Part shown: in pieces, positions 1 through 9,146 of the stretch | Layout: each line of letters opens with the position of its first letter | Position numbering within the stretch: the first letter of the stretch is position 1 | Source: Cunninghamia lanceolata | Lineage: Eukaryota > Streptophyta > Pinopsida > Cupressales > Cupressaceae | Assembly (NCBI GenBank): GCA_027924645.1 | Contig: BSBN01000047.1 | Location: 6,882,001 to 6,946,000, forward strand | DNA: 64,000 bases | Reading direction: 5' to 3' | Notes under the pieces: generated by a model | The model's database searches: none | What the model saw: the letters and a program-made list of their open reading frames with translations, nothing else | What the model was told of the DNA's origin: nothing | Position numbers and translations under genes: made by a program

Positions 1-189
1 GATCAACAACCACTTGTTTTTTACATGTCTTCTCTCCCCCTTTGACATCAATGGAAAAGGGCTAATACTTGTAACTTCACTACTTCATAACATACCAGCT
101 GCTCCCCCTGAGTAGCAGCTCCCTTATCATCAATCCGTATCACAAGATATGACTGTGATATCCACTGGATTGATGCACATCAGTGCATC

Positions 190-1670
190 TTAGTTCATCA
201 CCGGAGGGGCAATAACCCCTAACTTCTCCCTGAGATACTCAAAAGAGTCCTTGGGAAGAGGTTTAGTAAAAATATCTGCAAGCTGATCCTTGGAGGGCAC
301 ATACTCCAATTTGACTTCACCCTTGTTCACTTGCTCTCTCAGAAAGTGAAACTTGATAGATATATGCTTAGTCTTAGAATGCAACACCGGATTCTTAGAA
401 ATATTTATTGCACTTGAATTATCACAGAAAATTGTGATAGGCTCCTCATACTCTACTTGAATATCTCTCAGCATCTGCTTCATCCACAACACTTGAGTGC
501 AACTTCCTGCTACTGCAATGTATTCTGCTTCAGTTGTAGATAGGGATATTGCCTCTTGTTTCTTGCTTAGCCAAGAAACCAACCTTTTTCCCAAAAAGAA
601 TGCTCCTCCACTTGTGGTCTTCCTATCATCCACATCTCCTGCCCAATCTACATCTGTATATGCATGAAGAGAAAAATTATGATCTCTAGGATACCATAGA
701 CCATACTCAGCTGTTCCTTTTAAGTAGCTAAAAATTCTTTTGATTGCCATGACACGAGATTCTCTGGGATCAGCCTGGAATCTTGCCACAAGACCAACAA
801 CCTGCATTATATCTGGTCTAGTTTGAGTGAGATACAATAATCCTCCAATCATTGATCTGTACTTTGTCTGATCTGTCTTAGGAGAGTCATCATCTTTTCT
901 CAACTTACATCCAGTTGCCATGGGAGTGTTCATTGGCTTTGAATCTTCCATTCCAAATTTCCTCAAGAATTCTTTCACATATTTGGTCTGAGAGATAAAG
1001 ATTCCTTTCTGTGTCTGAGTAATTTGCAGACCCAAGAAATTCATTTCATCGAGCATTGACATTTCAAACTCACTTTTCATTTGATTTGCAAAGGTTTTAC
1101 AAATACTGTCTCTTCCTCCAAAGATGATATCATCAACAAATACTTCAACAATCAAGATGTTTTCATGATCAATTTTGAAATATAGGTTACTATCAGTAGT
1201 ACCTTTGTTGAAACCAATCTTCAAAAGATGTTTGTCCAGCCTTTCATACCATGCTCTTGGGGCTTTCTTTAGACCATACAGTGCCTTCTTTAATTTGCAG
1301 ACCATATCACCATGCTCAGATAACTGAAATCCATTCGGTTGTTCAATGTACACTTCTTCTTCTAAGTCACCATTCAGGAAAGTAGATTTGACATCCATAT
1401 GATACACTTTGAATCCTTGAAGGCAGCAAATGCAAGAAATAGTCTAACTGCTTCAATTCTTGCCACCGGAGAAAAGGTTTCTTCAAAATCAATCCCTTCT
1501 ATTTGAGAGTAGCCTTTGCAGACTAATCTGGCTTTATTTCTGATTGCTTCACCAACTTCATTTAGTTTGTTCTGGAAGACCCATTTGGTTCCAATCACAT
1601 TCTTATTTCTAGGTCTGGGAACAAGATCCCAAGTGTGATTTTTCTCAATTTGTATCAACTCTTTCTCCAT
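190..1670 (-). pseudogene. Copia reverse transcriptase and RNase H (broken)
   Basis: Would copy the element RNA into cDNA and degrade the RNA strand inside the virus-like particle. The RT begins near 1670 ([33 protein letters not shown]), continues with the [10 protein letters not shown] block and the catalytic VDDIIFGG motif near 1120-1140, then RNase H with DVDWAGD, KTTSGG, LSTTEAEYIA and ITIFCDNSSA, ending KHISIKFHFLRE and a C-terminal tail at 190. A one-base deletion near 1405-1420 shifts the frame just before MDVKSTF, so the two halves lie in different frames. The remaining 405 codons are open. A single TAA at 1728-1730 separates this block from the integrase C-terminus. Family assignment is certain; function is lost. 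Confidence 0.92.
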
Positions 1671-1727
1671 TGCTTTGGTCCAATTTTTATCATTGCAAGC
1701 TTCATTTATTGTCTTAGGTTCAATCTT

Positions 1728-2792
1728 TTAAATCAGACAATATTCATCTAAATTTTGAGCAATTTTCCTTCTAGTTTGCACATCTTTGCTTTTATCACCT
1801 ATGATCTGATCTTTAGAGTGGTTCAGTCTTACATACCTTGGAACTTTGGGGATTTCATGCACTTCTGCTTCTTGATCAGGCTCATTTAGACCTATCTCTT
1901 CTTCCTGATTTACCGGATCAGTCTGAATCTGACTTTCAGGAGAGGATTGAGCTCCTTGAACCAGAACACCATTCTGATCATCTTCATCATACTCATTAAA
2001 CCTTGAGGGTTTCTCTATTCCCTCATCAACTTTCACATTTGTACTTTCTATCATCTTTCTTAGTCTCTTGTTATAACACCGGTATACTTTGCTTTGAGTA
2101 GAGCAACCCAAGAATATTCCTTCATCACTTCTAGCATCAAACTTGCCTAAATCTTCATCTCTTTTGATGTAACATTTGCTACCAAAGACTCTAAAATAAC
2201 TTACAGTAGGAGTAATGCCAAACCAGAGTTCATAAGGGGTCTTACCAGTATTGCTTCTGATTTGCACTTGATTAAGAGTATAGACTGCAGTGCTGACAGC
2301 TTCTTTCCAATAGATCTGAGGAACATTTGCTTCCATCATCATAGTCCTAGATACTTCCTGGATGGTCTGGTTCTTTCTCTCCACTACTCCATTCTACTGT
2401 GGAGTCCTCAAAGCAGACAACTGTCTCTTAATTCCATGTTTCTCACAGAATTCTATGAACTCACCGGATGTGAATTCTCCACCTCTATCAGACCTCAGAC
2501 ATTTCAACTTTATTCATGTTTCATTCTCTACCATAGCCTTGAATATTTTGAATTTCTAAAGAGCTTATGATTTCTCCTTTAGAAAGGTTACCCACATCAT
2601 CCAAGAATAGTCATCTATTAGCAGCATGAAGTATCTATCACCTTGAATACTTCTGGTTCTTGCCGGACCACAAAGATCAGTGTGAATTAAGTCCAATAGT
2701 CCGGTAGAAGACAGTTCCTTGCTTTTGAATGTGACTCTGCTCATCTTACCCAACTGACATTCCTTGCACAAGCTGTTAGTAGGTTTCACCAA
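1728..2792 (-). pseudogene. Copia integrase (broken)
   Basis: Would insert the cDNA into host DNA. The zinc-binding end (CKECQLGKM) and first catalytic Asp (HTDLCGP) lie near 2690-2770. The core runs leftward, and the glutamate region reads VERKNQTIQEV near 2384, followed by CYIKRDEDLGKFDARSDEGIFLG and YRCYNKRL. The C-terminal linker to RT is acidic and ends with [19 protein letters not shown] at 2394-2396 replaces the second Gln of the usual TPQQNGV motif, a change explained by CAG to TAG. Positions 2400-2564 are out of frame and carry more damage. Confidence 0.88.
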
Positions 2793-2813
2793 TTTTGGAA
2801 AATCTCTTATAGC

Positions 2814-3350
2814 CTAAGTATTGCTTATTTTGATGATATTATCAAAATTCACATGACACATCCTTCTATGCCATAACCAACTTTGATTAACTTGAACAAA
2901 CAAGCAGCTTTTATCAGTACCAACCAAGTGGAAGATAATACCTTTAGTTTGAGTACCAGATGCAATCTCTGTTCCAGATCTTTCAAAGATTTTGCATTTT
3001 CCATCCTTGAATCGGAGATCATAGCCTTTGTCCACCAACTGTCCAACACTGAGAAGATTGTGCTTCAAACCTTCAACATACAGTACATTACCAGTTTTGT
3101 TTCTTCCATTAAAAGAAATAGTTCCTCTTCCTCTGATTCTACCAGCAGAATTATCACCAAACTTCACCACTCCTCCTTCATACCTTTCCAAATCTATAAA
3201 CTTATTCTTGTCACCTGTCATGTGGTGAGAGCAACCACTGTCAATGACCCAATCATTCTTTTCTTCAACTTGGGTAGCCAGAGCTCTTTCTACAACCTTA
3301 TGATTGATAGATACAAAAGATATTGGTTCTTCCTTGATGGAAATAAACAC
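2814..3350 (-). pseudogene. Copia aspartic protease and GAG-pre-integrase domain
   Basis: Would cleave the Gag-Pol polyprotein. The motif WVIDSGCSHHMTGD contains the D-S-G catalytic triplet of retroviral-type aspartic proteases; FGDNSAGRIRGRGTI and HNLLSVGQL follow, then the GAG-pre-integrase zinc-binding segment WLWHRRMCHVNF. This is the standard Copia order. The block stays open for 178 codons, and the break with the integrase comes just after it, near 2793-2813. Confidence 0.9.
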
Positions 3351-3440
3351 CCATTCACTTCTGGATTTGTTTCCTGTCTCTGATTCATCATCTGTTACTC
3401 CTTCATTATCATCTTCTTCATGAACATAGTAACAATTCTT

Positions 3441-4343
3441 TTAGAACCTTGATCTATTAGGATTTGGCTTTGAAAATCTTTCCAGACATTTTGAGGCAAA
3501 ATGACCAATCTTATTGCAATTAAAACACTTAAAAGACAATTTTCTTTCATACTTACCAGATCCTCTTGGCAGTCTCTTTGCAATGAGGGCTTCAAGTTGA
3601 GCAGTTTCTACTTCTTCTTCTTCCAGGTCTTTTCTTGCTTTTCCATACCATGATGAATTCCTTGATGAGTTCTCTCCCGGATCAAATCCTTGTTTACCTT
3701 TCACAGAGGCACTGGCTTTGAATGCAGATTCAGTTTTGGGGGGATCATCTCCAAATTTGGTCATTTCAAAAGTAGCTAGTTTGCCAGCCAATTGGTCTCT
3801 TGTGACAGTTGTATGGGCTCTGAATTCATCAATGGCAGCAACCTTGATTTTGTAAGAGGCAGGAAGGGATCTGAGAATCTTACCAACAATCTCATTTTCA
3901 TCCAAGACTCCACCAGAATTTCTAATTCCACAAACCAGCTCATTCACTCTTGGCATAAAAGTGGTAATATTTTCATCATCTCTCATCTTTAGTTTTTCAA
4001 ATTTCCCTTTTAGACTCTGTAACCTTGCACATTTAACGTACTCATCTCCTTCATGCAAAAGTTCTAGTTTAATCCAGATCTCATAGGCAGTTGGTAGGTC
4101 AATAACATTTGAGAGCTCTGAGTCAGTTAATGCACTTAGAAGAGCCTCTTTGGTCCGCAGATTGTTTTCAGCATCTGTGATTTCATTTAGGGTTGTCAGA
4201 CCACCCTGTGGAGGTTCATACACTTTTGTGACCATGGACCAGTATGCCTTTCCCATACACTGCAAGTGACATTTCATGTGACCTTTCCAAAGAGAGAAGT
4301 TGGTTCCATCAAACTTTGGACTATCCTTCTTGTATGATGACAT
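3441..4343 (-). CDS. Copia gag (capsid and nucleocapsid)
   Basis: Structural protein that packages element RNA. About 300 residues. I place the start at the ATG at 4341-4343 (MSSYKKDSPKFDG), since the upstream in-frame triplet is only TTG. The N-terminus has the Copia gag signature FDGTNFSLWKGHMKCHLQ. The middle carries the UBN2-like YEIWIKLELLHEGDEYVKCARLQSLKGKFEKL. A CCHC knuckle (CFNCNKIGHFASKC) sits near the C-terminus at about 3480-3525. The frame is open throughout this block; the junction to protease at 3351-3440 is frame-broken. The leader between PBS and ATG is only about 45 bp. Confidence 0.9.
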   Translation of the reverse strand: MSSYKKDSPKFDGTNFSLWKGHMKCHLQCMGKAYWSMVTKVYEPPQGGLTTLNEITDAENNLRTKEALLSALTDSELSNVIDLPTAYEIWIKLELLHEGDEYVKCARLQSLKGKFEKLKMRDDENITTFMPRVNELVCGIRNSGGVLDENEIVGKILRSLPASYKIKVAAIDEFRAHTTVTRDQLAGKLATFEMTKFGDDPPKTESAFKASASVKGKQGFDPGENSSRNSSWYGKARKDLEEEEVETAQLEALIAKRLPRGSGKYERKLSFKCFNCNKIGHFASKCLERFSKPNPNRSRF

Positions 4344-4385
4344 CCTGGATCTCCTCAAGCGGTTAAGCTCCTTTTAGAGGAACTT

Positions 4386-4398
4386 GGCTCTGATACCA
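4386..4398 (-). promoter_or_regulatory. Primer-binding site, initiator tRNA-Met type
   Basis: The minus strand reads TGGTATCAGAGCC directly inside the 5' LTR. This is the usual plant Copia site complementary to the 3' end of initiator tRNA-Met. The same 13 bases occur in element A (44158-44170), and a variant in D (25047-25059). Confidence 0.9.
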
Positions 4399-4400
4399 AT

Positions 4401-5640
4401 TGTTAGACTTAGGGCATACAACTGAGAGGGGGGGTGAATCAGTTGTGCAAAACTTTCCCTTTTTAAACACTTGAATCTTCTTTAGTGATTAGCATAATAA
4501 TAATCATGAACCATAATGCATTTAAATCAAAAGCAGAAACATATCAACACATATGACACCAAGATTTTGACGTGGAAAACCTGGTTAAGGGAAAAACCAT
4601 GGGATGATTAACCCAAGAATGTATTCTCTGTTAGAAGAATAGAAAGAACAAAATGGCACATGCCAATTAGGGCTCACTGCCTGAGCACACTACTCACAAG
4701 ATGCTCACTGCCTACAAGAGACACACTGTCTACAAAGGAATAAGTATCACCTTTATGAACTGGAGAATAGCATCTTCAACATGCTTGAAACAGTTCCATT
4801 TAAGCCCAATACTCCTGCTCTACCCTTCGCACTTCTCTTCGCTACCACACACTCATCACCACAAGACACACTTCAAAATGAATTCACAATCCCTTATTTA
4901 TATAAGGCATCAACTTAGGAACAATCATCTAAGTCAGAAAACACCTACAAGATCATCCACAAGACGTGTAATACATCTGGTCAGCCAGTCTCATGAAGAA
5001 CACCAATATCCGTGGTTATTCTTCAAATGTAAACTCTAACTTCAATGCGGACCACCAACATTAACTAGACATGATCCAAGGATCATCATAACCTTTCCTG
5101 AATCACCAAAAACATCTGCACTTCATCATCCTACTAGAATTCTTCTTTCCTTCATCCGGAGCTACAAGAACACAGTCTATCATTACTGTCACAAATGAAT
5201 AGGCACTTCCAGACCTTCAACCCACGAACTAATCTAGTTGATACTTCACATGGACGTCCTGAACACTCCCTCAGATCCGCAGAACGAGATAATGAAATAC
5301 CGGATCTCACCAGACCTTTCTATGGCCCTCTGTCACCTCTGAACACCTGCCGGAACTGATTCTACTTGAGCGACCATAACTTCTTCAGATCTTCATGTGG
5401 ACCTCTGAAATCTTGAATGGAGCATCTCAAGACTTATATATACAAACCCTTTAAACTACATCCTCTTATCCTCAACCTATTGAGGACTTTTACCTTCTTG
5501 TCATCACTATTCTTCACTGTTCCTGATTGAGACTTATTTTCTCCATATCCTCAACACACAACTTATCTAATCCTTCTCATTAATGCAACATGAGTATGTT
5601 GATATCAATGACAACACCGATTAGGCCCATACTTGCAACA
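4401..5640 (-). repeat. 5' LTR of the 1-5640 Copia element
   Basis: About 1,240 bp, bounded by TGTTAG on the left and TTGCAACA on the right, i.e. TG...CA in element orientation. The minus strand starts TGTTGCAAGTATGGGC, matching the LTR start of Copia C. A TATA box (minus TATATATAAG) lies at 5433-5442. The U5 side carries the block shared by all Copia LTRs here (4555-4605) and GGCAGTGAGC-type repeats (4670-4735). The segment 5262-5455 is also found, diverged, between ORF1 and ORF2 of element A. Confidence 0.88.
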
Positions 5641-6327
5641 CTTCTTAAGGAGCTTTTCCATGCGATGTGAACTAATGATGCTAAGAGACCCTGGTTGTAA
5701 GCCCTTCAATGTGTGTTTTTGTCCATTGTCTAAAAACTGCATCCAAAGTTTAGCAAAATCCCATAAGATGGGTCCAAGTGTGCATAACCATTGAGCGCCC
5801 AAAACCACATCACATCTGCCTAAGGGCAAGGCAAACATGTCGGAGCGCAGGTTATAATCTCTAATAGAGATACACACATTGTGACACTTCCCTTTGCAAG
5901 GTAATGTGCCCCCATTGGCAATCATGACTTCAAAGCTAGAGCAAGGATGGATAAAACAATCAGCTTGTTTTTTGATCTGAGGGTCAATGAAGTTATGAGT
6001 GCTACCAGAATCAATGAGTATTGTAAGAGGGAGCTTCTTGAAGTAACCCTTGACCCGCATGGTTTGCGGGGTGGTGACTCCTACTAAAGCATGGAGAGAG
6101 ATCTCTGGGTGGACTTCCTGAGAAGGAGGGGCAGCAGGTGGCTGTTGAATGTCAACCTGATCATCTACTGTATCCTGAGCATCTTCATAAACTTCAGTTG
6201 CAGGTGGAGAATCCACATCCAAGAGATAGAGCTTTTGCTCAACACATCTATGTCCCTGAGTGAATTTCTCATCACAATTATAACAAACCCCTTCTTCTCT
6301 ACATGCCCTCATCTCCGCTTCAGACAA
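5641..6327 (-). pseudogene. Gypsy gag C-terminus and aspartic protease
   Basis: The N-terminal part has a zinc knuckle of the form C-x2-C-x4-GHRC (CYNCDEKFTQGHRC). A linker rich in Pro and Asp follows, then the protease domain with the catalytic motif ILIDSGSTHNFI near 6010-6030 and the flap/core motif VVLGAQWLCTLGPILWDF near 5730-5790. The frame is open to the junction at 5641; residues read beyond that come from the Copia LTR. Upstream, 6309-6491 is the same gag in another frame, so a frameshift lies near 6310-6330. Confidence 0.82.
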
Positions 6328-6596
6328 ATGCTTGATAGGAGTTGTTCTGGGAACTGCGTGATTGGAGGTTTTTGGGAAACCATATTTCTCAATGGAACAA
6401 AAGTGGATTTGGAGCGCTGTTGAGTTGTGATCTTATCCTCCGCCAACTTAGCCAACCCTAGGACTTCCATCATTGTGTTGGGATGGAACATTTTAACCTC
6501 AGATCAGATTACATCCTTCAGACCACTGACAAAACAACTCCTGAAGAATTCATCAGACAATCCTTTTGTGTGATTGGCTAGTTTCTCAAATTCTAT

Positions 6597-7152
6597 CTAA
6601 TATTCTCTCACAGTGCTAGTTTGGCAAAGTTTAGTGAGTGCTCCTATGAAGTCATCAAAATCACTAGGGCCAAATCGTTGCAAACTGAGTTTGCAAAAAT
6701 CTGTCCATTTTGGCTCTTCATGAGCCTTGATGTACCAACAGAACCATTGAAGGGCTTCATGTTCTAAATGAAATGATGTAAGTGGAACTTTATTGACATC
6801 AAAAGTATTATGCAGACTAAAATATTGTTCTGCCCAGTATATCCATCCAGTCGGATCATTCACCATTGAAGCGAAGAAAATCAAGCTTTGGCCCACAAAA
6901 ATTGCTGGAAGAAGAGAACCCAATGTCCGCAGAAGACTCTAGCTGCCGTCTATTGTTCAAGGGTGAATGCTAAAGATTGAGGCCAAGAATTTTTTCATCC
7001 AAATCTTGGAGTTTGGTCTTGAGGGCTGCAAGTTCATCCTCCATGTTTTTTGCTCCTGCGTGGGTGATAACCATAACCAGGATTTTTTTTTGGAAACAAT
7101 CTGCAACAAGATCTACAATAGCTCTGGATAGATGCAATCTGTGATTTATCAA
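6597..7152 (-). pseudogene. Gypsy gag, decayed
   Basis: Two fragments of a Retrotrans_gag protein. The right one (6970-7152) ends with the coiled coil MEDELAALKTKLQDLDEK typical of plant Gypsy gag N-termini. The left one (6597-6923) has the capsid motif DPTGWIYWAEQYFSLH and LEHEALQWFCWY...WTDFCKLSLQRFGPS. Stops at 6597 and near 6960-6970 and a shift between the parts make it non-functional. Confidence 0.75.
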
Positions 7153-7614
7153 CTGGCAATAGATATATGGACCCCAAGTAAGTTCAGCTTCCTAAAGGTT
7201 CAGGGGATTCACTCAGCTACCAATGTTGTCTAACGACTTGCGTATTGGGGCAACCCCTCACTCCACAACTCAGGTAAAACTGATAACCACTTTGCCACAA
7301 ATGATAGCTCTTGGTTTACCTCATGGATGGGAACTAGTCAATCAGGTAGGGGCCGTTGCCCTTTTCACTGGCAAGTCCTCTCAATGGGCCAGCTACTTCA
7401 AGGTTCCTGTGGTACTCCTCACAATGAGTTTTAGGGCTATGCCCAGGCACTTCCCATAGTTAAGTGGATAGGGATTATTCCCTGATCTGAACCTGCAATT
7501 AAAATGAACAATATAGATGCAAAGAAAAAAGAACTACTGCAATAATCACAGTGCCTAGAGGCCACTGTGAAAATTTGTTTTTGGCAAAAATTCCACCCTA
7601 CGAGCCCAAGAAAG

Positions 7615-7627
7615 TGTTCTGATACTA
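7615..7627 (-). promoter_or_regulatory. Primer-binding site of the Gypsy fragment
   Basis: The minus strand reads AGTATCAGAACAC just inside the LTR, a decayed form of the initiator tRNA-Met site TGGTATCAGAGC. Confidence 0.6.
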
Positions 7628-7629
7628 GA

Positions 7630-7944
7630 TGAGAGGAACCTCCTGCAACAATATAATGAAAAAATGCATGAAATAATAGAAATAGCAGAACACGGAAGGA
7701 ATTTATTGATTACAAGCCACTTCGAGGGGGCAACCTCCTTTGAGCAAGCTTAATATAATAAATTTGTGGATGCCTTCATTGGCCTCAACATGTACTTATA
7801 TACTAAGTCTAATCTAAACAACTATTACTCCCCATGAATGTGGGATAATACAATATACTCATGGGATGACTTACAAAGCATATGTGTACAACAACAATAT
7901 ACTAACAAAGTAAGGAGAAGGGCTAAACACAGGTTCCTAATACA
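7630..7944 (-). repeat. 5' LTR of the Gypsy fragment
   Basis: About 315 bp between TGAGAGGAACC (7630) and GGTTCCTAATACA (7944), which form short inverted ends, TG to CA. Its partner LTR is not in the window, so the boundaries rest on the PBS, the terminal inverted bases and the switch to chromovirus LTR sequence at 7945. Confidence 0.55.
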
Positions 7945-7987
7945 TGAATCCTTTTGAGTGTCTTTGAGGAGCCTCCCCTGTTCTGCA
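7945..7987 (+). repeat. 5' LTR remnant of the chromovirus
   Basis: These 43 bp (tgaatccttttgagtg...ctgttctgca) match 19275-19317 with only a couple of differences. A degenerate PBS, TGCTATCAAAGCC (about 7992-8004), follows within a few bases, which fixes this as the end of the 5' LTR. Confidence 0.75.
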
Positions 7988-8069
7988 TCAAGTGCTATCA
8001 AAGCCTAGGTTCAGGTTCTAGTTGGTAAGAAAGAAGAAAGTTGTAGTGTGAAGGAGGAATAGTTGCAAG

Positions 8070-8077
8070 ATGCCTCC
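8070..8077 (+). pseudogene. Chromovirus gag start codon, separated by insertion
   Basis: ATG at 8070-8072 followed by CCTCC. Joined to 13384 onwards, the frame runs from ATG CCT CCT AGA into the gag body, so this is the true start of the gag now beginning at 13384. The inserted unit landed five bases after the ATG. Confidence 0.75.
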
Positions 8078-9146
8078 TGTTAGGTCTCAAAAATGCAGGT
8101 TGGTAATCCTAAGAGGATGCCAGGCTCTATGTTTGGATTTGCAACGTTTTTGAACTAACTTGACGAAATCAACCTTCAAGGTTTGATGATTTCCTACACT
8201 TTAGGTCCTACTACACCTAGGTGGGTGAACCTTAAAATATTAAAGCAGTCTAAGTGTGGATGAGTGGACTAACTAGATCTATCTACAATGGCATAGGATG
8301 TAGGATAGATAAAAAAGCTGACTAATTAATTCTATGTATAATGTTTGATAAGTGATTGGCAGTAATTGTATAAGCAATATCAAGGTAAAAGGTTTTAATT
8401 TATGAGTTGAATGAGACTAGTGCCTTGTTGGGTAATAGAGTCAATTTGAAGGACCAAGACCAGTAATTTCTTAATGGTAATAATTCTAGTTGTTTGGCAC
8501 AGTTTTGGTTTATAGCTTGTATAAACGTGCAAGTAAATGACTGACAGACTCTTCTTGATAATCCAACCAAATAAAATCAGATATCTTATAATTCACCAGA
8601 AGGTATTTTAATCCTTACTTGAAGGAACCAAATGAAATGAATGGACAAGATTAATAGATAATATTTTACTGGAGACAGAATGGCAATCCTAATTATATGG
8701 CTCTACTTAGTAATCCCAACTTATTACTTCCAGGCTACTGTGACTAAATCAGAAGGGTTTAATTCCTCAGATGGACACCAACCAAATTAATCACACAGAT
8801 ACAGCAAATGTGTATTGACAGATTAAATATATACTTGATATCTTAATCTGAATAACAAGGAAATGCAGAAATGGAGACAGCCACACAATTGAATAATTTC
8901 AACAAACAACTGATACCAAAGTAGAAATACTGAATTAGAGAACTTCAAACTTCTTCTTCAAATAAAATATGCAACATAGTCATTTTGGAACATTGTATAT
9001 TATGTATATATGAATATCTTCTACTGCTCATCCTCTTTTCAGCATCGATTGTTTGAACTTATATAGATATTTCTATGAAGAGATACAACTCTTCAATAAG
9101 TCTTTTGGGAACTTAACAAGTATTAACAATAATTACATAAGCGTAA
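8078..9146 (-). other. AT-rich 3' flank of the 5.3 kb element
   Basis: Non-coding, AT-rich and without long ORFs. I see no purine tract or copy of the right end. The first bases are TGTTAGGTCTCAAAAATG. It is likely the 3' untranslated and terminal part of the element. Confidence 0.5.

Larger units (their letters stand above)
1..5640 (-). mobile_element. Autonomous Copia element (Sirevirus-like), 3' end outside window
   Basis: Minus-strand Copia retrotransposon with the order 5' LTR (4401-5640), PBS, gag, protease, integrase, reverse transcriptase, RNase H. This order, with integrase before RT, defines Ty1/copia. The 3' LTR is not in the window. Positions 1-189 are the non-coding stretch before it and carry polypurine-like runs (complements of ctccccctttg near 36 and tgctccccctgag near 100). 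Several such runs between pol and the 3' LTR are a known Sirevirus trait. The element has inserted into Gypsy element 2, whose coding sequence resumes at 5641. Its LTR ends, PBS and leader are close to those of elements A and B, which makes this type a candidate helper for them. Coding is broken by at least two in-frame stops and one frameshift, so this copy is dead. Confidence 0.9.
5641..7944 (-). mobile_element. Ty3/Gypsy element fragment (5' LTR, gag, protease)
   Basis: Minus-strand Gypsy element cut at 5641 by the Copia insertion; its RT and later domains must lie left of the window. From right to left: a short 5' LTR (7630-7944), a PBS, a leader of about 480 bp (7153-7629) with no convincing ORF, decayed gag, a zinc knuckle and protease. 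Its right end abuts an LTR fragment of the chromovirus, so it appears to have landed in that LTR. The knuckle style (CREEGVCYNCDEKFTQGHRC) is seen in plant Gypsy chromoviruses, but the lineage cannot be fixed without RT. Confidence 0.8.

Noticed and set aside
7223..7459. Plus-strand ORF of 78 codons
   Set aside because: Lies in the leader of the minus-strand Gypsy fragment; no family features. Probably chance.
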